Below, piece by piece: positions 60,697 through 64,000 of a stretch of 64,000 nucleotides of DNA; position 1 is the stretch's first letter; every line of letters starts with the position of its first letter. Origin of the DNA: JAUIAI01 sp963732405. GTDB taxonomy: Bacteria > Pseudomonadota > Gammaproteobacteria > Burkholderiales > Burkholderiaceae_E. The notes below the pieces were generated by a model. That model was not told the DNA's origin. It ran no database searches and saw only the letters and a program-made list of their open reading frames with translations. Location: NCBI GenBank assembly GCA_963732405.1, contig CAVSZG010000004.1, positions 1-64,000 on the forward strand. Direction: 5' to 3'. Made by a program: the position numbers and the translations under genes.

Positions 60697-62816
60697 TTGC
60701 TTGCCGACCTTCCCAATTGAATCGAGATTCGACTCACTTCGAGAATTTCGTCGAGCGGAATCGGGCACGGCCCGCCATCCCTCACCGCTTGAACAAAGGC
60801 TGCGGCACAAGCGTTTTGACCCTTGTCCTGTCGCCAAAGTGTTTGATTCTTCGCGCCGGACCAGCCAAACGCCCGAAGCTTGCGGAAATTGTCGATTTGG
60901 AGAACCCCGCCATCCGAGAAAACCTCGATCCGCTCTTTCGGAAACGACTTGCTGCCGTTCGCAAAGTAGTTGATGGTACCGATCGACCCATTGGCGAACT
61001 CCAGAGAAATGCACGCCGTATCCCGGGTCGCCCCGGCCATATAGGCAATTCTTGCATCGGCGATCGGCGCTGCGGCGAGAAAGCGCAGCAAGTCGATAAA
61101 GTGGCAGGCCTCACCCAGAATGCGCCCTCCACCGATATCCTCGTCCTGAGTCCAGTGGTCTACCGGGATTTCACCCGCGTTGACCGTGTAGACGAATGAC
61201 GATGGGGTAGATCGAGTCTCGAGTCGAGACTTGACTTGCTGCACGAGCGGCGAGAATCGCCGATTGAACCCTATCATCAGCAGGCCGCCGAAGCCGGGCA
61301 ATGTGGCGGTCAGGCTGTCGAGTTCTTGCTCTGTCAAACACAGAGGCTTTTCGACGAAGACATGTTTTCCGGCGCTGATCGCCTTCTGCGCGTATTCGGC
61401 GTGTGAATTGTGCCGCGTGGCAACAACCACGATATTGGTGTCGGCATCGTCGAAGATGGAATCGGTATCGGTTGTGGTCTGACTAAACCCGAACTTGGTC
61501 CCATTGTGAACGCCTGTTACGCCGGCGCTGGAGGCAATCGTTCGGAATTGGCTGCCTGCGGCCTTGAATGCGGGGATCAACACCGCCCCCGCATAGTTTC
61601 CCGAGCCAATGAAGCTGACCGACGGTGACTTGGGTTCGCCAGGCGCGGAAGGGGAAATGCTCACGGTGCGACGGGTAACTTCCGAGAGCTGCGCAGCGGT
61701 GGGTTCCTGGTCTGAAAAGCGCAGCAATATACCAAGTGACGGTTCGCTACCCATTACCACTTCATAGGCCTTAGGCGCTTCGTCAATAGAAAACTGATGG
61801 CTGATGAGGGGTTTGACGTCTAGTCGACCACTGCTCATCAGGTCAAGGACTGCTTCGAAATTCCGCCTGGCTGTCCACCGAACAAAGCCAAACGGGTAGT
61901 CCTGGTTCTTCTCCTCGTAGCACGGATCGTAACGACCGGGACCATAGGAGCAGGAAACCTGAAAGGTGAGTTCCTTTTGATAGAAGTCGTTGCGGGACAA
62001 CTCGAGGCCGGATACCCCCACCAGCACGATTCGGCCTCGGGTCCGACACATCGCCGCTGCCTGGTGCATCGGCTCGCTGCTGTCTGTTGACGCTGCAATG
62101 ATCACGCCGTCCGCACCCCGGCCATTGGTGAAACTCTCGACGAAGGGAACCGGGCTGGTTGCCTCGTCCACTTGAAATGCCTCTGCGCCGAATGACCGAG
62201 CCAGGGCAAGTCGCGCCGGGTCGAAGTCGATTCCAATGACTCGGCATCCGTTGGCGCGCAATAGCTGAACACACGCCAGACCAATCAACCCAAGACCGGT
62301 AACGACGATCGTCTCGCCCAAGGTAGGGTTGATTTGTCGAATGCCTTGCAGACCTATGGCGGCGAGTGCGGTGAACGAGGCCTCTTGGTCAGTGACGTTG
62401 TCCGGGATTCGTGCGGCCAGATTCGCGGGTACGCGGACGACTTGTGCGTGAGGACCGTTCGACACCACGCGGTCACCTGGATGGGCCCAGTCGACTGCAG
62501 GGTCGGATTCGATTATCGTTCCTACGTTGCAGTATCCGAGTGGGAAGGGTTGATCCAGCTTATTGAATACGGCTTCGATAGTCGGTGACAGGCCATCTGT
62601 TCGGATCTTGTCCAGAACCATCTTGACCTTTTCCGGCTGCTGACGCGCTTTCGAGATGACGTTGGATCGACCAAAGCCAACGAGCATTCGCTCCGTTCCC
62701 ACCGAAACGAGAGTCGATGAGGTCTTGACCAGAAGATGACCGCTTCTGGGACTTGGACTGGGTACTTCGACAACCGAAGTGGTCCCCGAACGAAATGATT
62801 GCAACACTTGCTTCAA
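60693..62816 (-). CDS. Bi-domain oxidoreductase (alcohol-dehydrogenase-like plus Gfo/Idh/MocA)
   Basis: A 707-residue natural fusion. Residues 1 to about 375 are a medium-chain dehydrogenase (GTERMLVGFGRSN, PLGYCNVGTIIE, NAD loop GLGLIGLACVQLLRANG). Residues about 390-707 are a Gfo/Idh/MocA oxidoreductase (SFIGSGNYAGAVLIPAF, FVEKPLCLTEQEL, LGEACHFIDLLRFL). The fusion is typical of surface-polysaccharide loci and probably oxidises and reduces a nucleotide sugar in sequence, but substrate and order are unknown. The heparinase gene is translationally coupled to its 3' end. A TTACAAT on the minus strand near 62932 may be its -10. Confidence 0.88.
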   Translation of the reverse strand: MKQVLQSFRSGTTSVVEVPSPSPRSGHLLVKTSSTLVSVGTERMLVGFGRSNVISKARQQPEKVKMVLDKIRTDGLSPTIEAVFNKLDQPFPLGYCNVGTIIESDPAVDWAHPGDRVVSNGPHAQVVRVPANLAARIPDNVTDQEASFTALAAIGLQGIRQINPTLGETIVVTGLGLIGLACVQLLRANGCRVIGIDFDPARLALARSFGAEAFQVDEATSPVPFVESFTNGRGADGVIIAASTDSSEPMHQAAAMCRTRGRIVLVGVSGLELSRNDFYQKELTFQVSCSYGPGRYDPCYEEKNQDYPFGFVRWTARRNFEAVLDLMSSGRLDVKPLISHQFSIDEAPKAYEVVMGSEPSLGILLRFSDQEPTAAQLSEVTRRTVSISPSAPGEPKSPSVSFIGSGNYAGAVLIPAFKAAGSQFRTIASSAGVTGVHNGTKFGFSQTTTDTDSIFDDADTNIVVVATRHNSHAEYAQKAISAGKHVFVEKPLCLTEQELDSLTATLPGFGGLLMIGFNRRFSPLVQQVKSRLETRSTPSSFVYTVNAGEIPVDHWTQDEDIGGGRILGEACHFIDLLRFLAAAPIADARIAYMAGATRDTACISLEFANGSIGTINYFANGSKSFPKERIEVFSDGGVLQIDNFRKLRAFGWSGAKNQTLWRQDKGQNACAAAFVQAVRDGGPCPIPLDEILEVSRISIQLGRSASK

Positions 62817-63520
62817 CGAAGTTTCTCCAGTGCGTTTCAGAGTTCTGGTTGGAAATGCGGGCGGATCAGGTTCGGAAGTCGCCGTATACGCAACGAGTTG
62901 ATTTGCGCTACGTTCGCGCGAGACGCGGGCATTGTAAGCGGTTGAAGCGATGTGTTCGTGTCAGCGTCGAGTACGTGACATTGACTGCTAATTCCAACAT
63001 TGGGCCACGAGGAGTGCGGATGGTTGGTGAGAAGTAACTCGTCGCGCCTGGAGCGCGAATTGGGCGCCACAAGCAGACTTCATTTGACTGGGGTAAAAGA
63101 CAGGAAATTTGTAAAAGACTCGCTGCGACCCTTCATCAGGACTGGGGCCAATAGGAATGGCCTTAGTGAGCTCGAGAGCAATCCGACGGGTCCGCAAGAA
63201 GTCGTCGCGCTATAATCGGAACAGTCGCTAGTCGGAATGTTAGTGCGCAAAATGTTGCATTTCCGCGACACATTGCTGATTCCGATTGCAGGCTTTTGCT
63301 AGGGGAAGCTGGTGTGATCACTTCGGTGTGTGGTTCCCACACGGTCTCGTGGTACGTCCGCATTTCGACTAACCCTTTCTGATTCTCTCGAACGCATTTT
63401 CACGTTGTGAACTCATTTGTTCAGGGCGGTCAGTGTGATTGCCCTGGAAAGCCGTTCGGTTGTACTGAGTCCCAGAGGCGTTAGGTCGAAAGTAAAAAGA
63501 AGCTAATCAGGATATCGAGA
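62817..63520. other. 704-base non-coding gap between divergent genes
   Basis: No reading frame here resembles a protein. The stretch is low in G+C compared with the rest of the window. It contains TATAAT on the plus strand at 63211-63216 without a good -35, a TACAAT on the minus strand at 62932-62937, and a small hairpin (GTGTG/CACAC, 63328-63342). The length leaves room for a long leader or a small RNA before the second wecB-like gene, but I cannot show one. Confidence 0.5.
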
Positions 63521-64000
63521 ATGGTGAAGCTCTGCCTGGTCGCCGGTGCGCGTCCAAATTTCAGCAAAATCGCCCCCTTGGTGCGGGCTATCCGGGCACG
63601 CCCGAAAGAGTTGGCGTACTCATTGGTGCACACCGGTCAACACTACGATGCGCAAATGAGTGAGGTGTTTTTCTCGGACCTGGGCATTCCGAAGCCAGAT
63701 TTCAGATTGGGAAGTGGTGGCGGGTCTCATGCTGAGCAAACGGCTCGAATCATGGTTGCTTTTGAATCCCACCTCAGCGAGCATGTTCCAGACTGGGTGG
63801 TTGTCGTTGGTGACGTCAATTCAACGCTCGCCTGCTCGATCGTGGCGAAGAAGCTTGGTATCCAGGTGGCTCATATTGAGGCTGGTCTTCGGAGCGGCGA
63901 TCGGCTCATGCCCGAAGAGATCAATCGTCTGGTAACGGATTCGATTTCGGACCTATTCTTCACAACCGAGCCAGACGGTACCCGAAATCTCCTGCGCGAA
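63521..64000 (+). CDS. UDP-N-acetylglucosamine 2-epimerase (WecB-like, second copy), cut by window edge
   Basis: The first 160 codons are present, in frame to the window edge. GARPNFSKIAPLVRAI, HTGQHYDAQMSEVFF, VVGDVNSTLACSIVAKK and HIEAGLRSGDRLMPEEINRLVTD match the first copy at 51.7 kb nearly residue for residue in these blocks. Variation is concentrated in loops. The codon choice differs (more A/T at third positions), in line with the low-G+C surroundings. The same reaction is expected; the catalytic His lies beyond the edge. Confidence 0.92.
   Translation, partial: MVKLCLVAGARPNFSKIAPLVRAIRARPKELAYSLVHTGQHYDAQMSEVFFSDLGIPKPDFRLGSGGGSHAEQTARIMVAFESHLSEHVPDWVVVVGDVNSTLACSIVAKKLGIQVAHIEAGLRSGDRLMPEEINRLVTDSISDLFFTTEPDGTRNLLRE

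Noticed and set aside
62817..63520. Short frames in the large gap before the second wecB-like gene
   Set aside because: None starts with a ribosome-binding site or resembles a protein family; composition is non-coding.

Overview
The window looks like a chromosomal segment of a high-G+C betaproteobacterium, probably of the order Burkholderiales. Two things point there: the housekeeping run metF-tlyA-ahcY / metK / two lpxL-type acyltransferases / dapF-DUF484-xerC / cobW-dksA / hslV-hslU / argB-slmA, and a DksA whose zinc-finger cysteines are mostly replaced, as is common in that group. The assignment rests on gene order and protein features read by eye, not on a database search.

Positions 1-21.35 kb are mainly core genome. 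From the left edge: the N-terminus of an HD-GYP-type protein; the SAM cycle (metF, tlyA, ahcY behind an S-adenosylhomocysteine riboswitch, and metK with a clear intrinsic terminator); lipid A acylation (two LpxL/HtrB paralogs); dapF, DUF484 and xerC; the CobW GTPase and DksA; a large protein with a duplicated C-terminal STAS-like module; the HslVU protease; and a secreted alpha-carbonic-anhydrase-like protein that has lost a zinc ligand. One polysaccharide gene, a WcaJ-type initiating transferase, already lies at 17.7-19.1 kb, so argB-slmA is enclosed by surface-polysaccharide genes.

Positions 21.35-64 kb are a large mosaic polysaccharide locus. It holds a degenerate and an intact WecA-type initiating transferase, two O-antigen ligase/polymerase-type membrane proteins, one flippase, a Wzc-type tyrosine kinase, several glycosyltransferases and a nucleotide-sugar 4,6-dehydratase. 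It also holds a UDP-uronate 4-epimerase, two UDP-GlcNAc 2-epimerase paralogs (the second cut by the right edge), three class-B asparagine-synthetase-like amidotransferases, two heparinase II/III proteins, a fused two-domain dehydrogenase, a NeuD-type acetyltransferase and three methyltransferases. No outer-membrane exporter (Wza) or regulator is visible, so the locus probably continues beyond the right edge.

The least explained parts are (i) a SxtJ / 49-residue DUF5989 / carbamoyltransferase / SGNH-hydrolase cassette, and (ii) two paralogous parallel beta-helix proteins, one secreted and one a lipoprotein, which share long nearly invariant blocks. Together with the three amidotransferases they suggest an acidic glycan modified by amidation, carbamoylation and acetylation, with dedicated cell-surface enzymes. 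That joint function is inference. G+C falls visibly from about 58 kb to the right edge, which fits separate acquisition of that end. I found no tRNA, rRNA, CRISPR array, insertion sequence or prophage gene.
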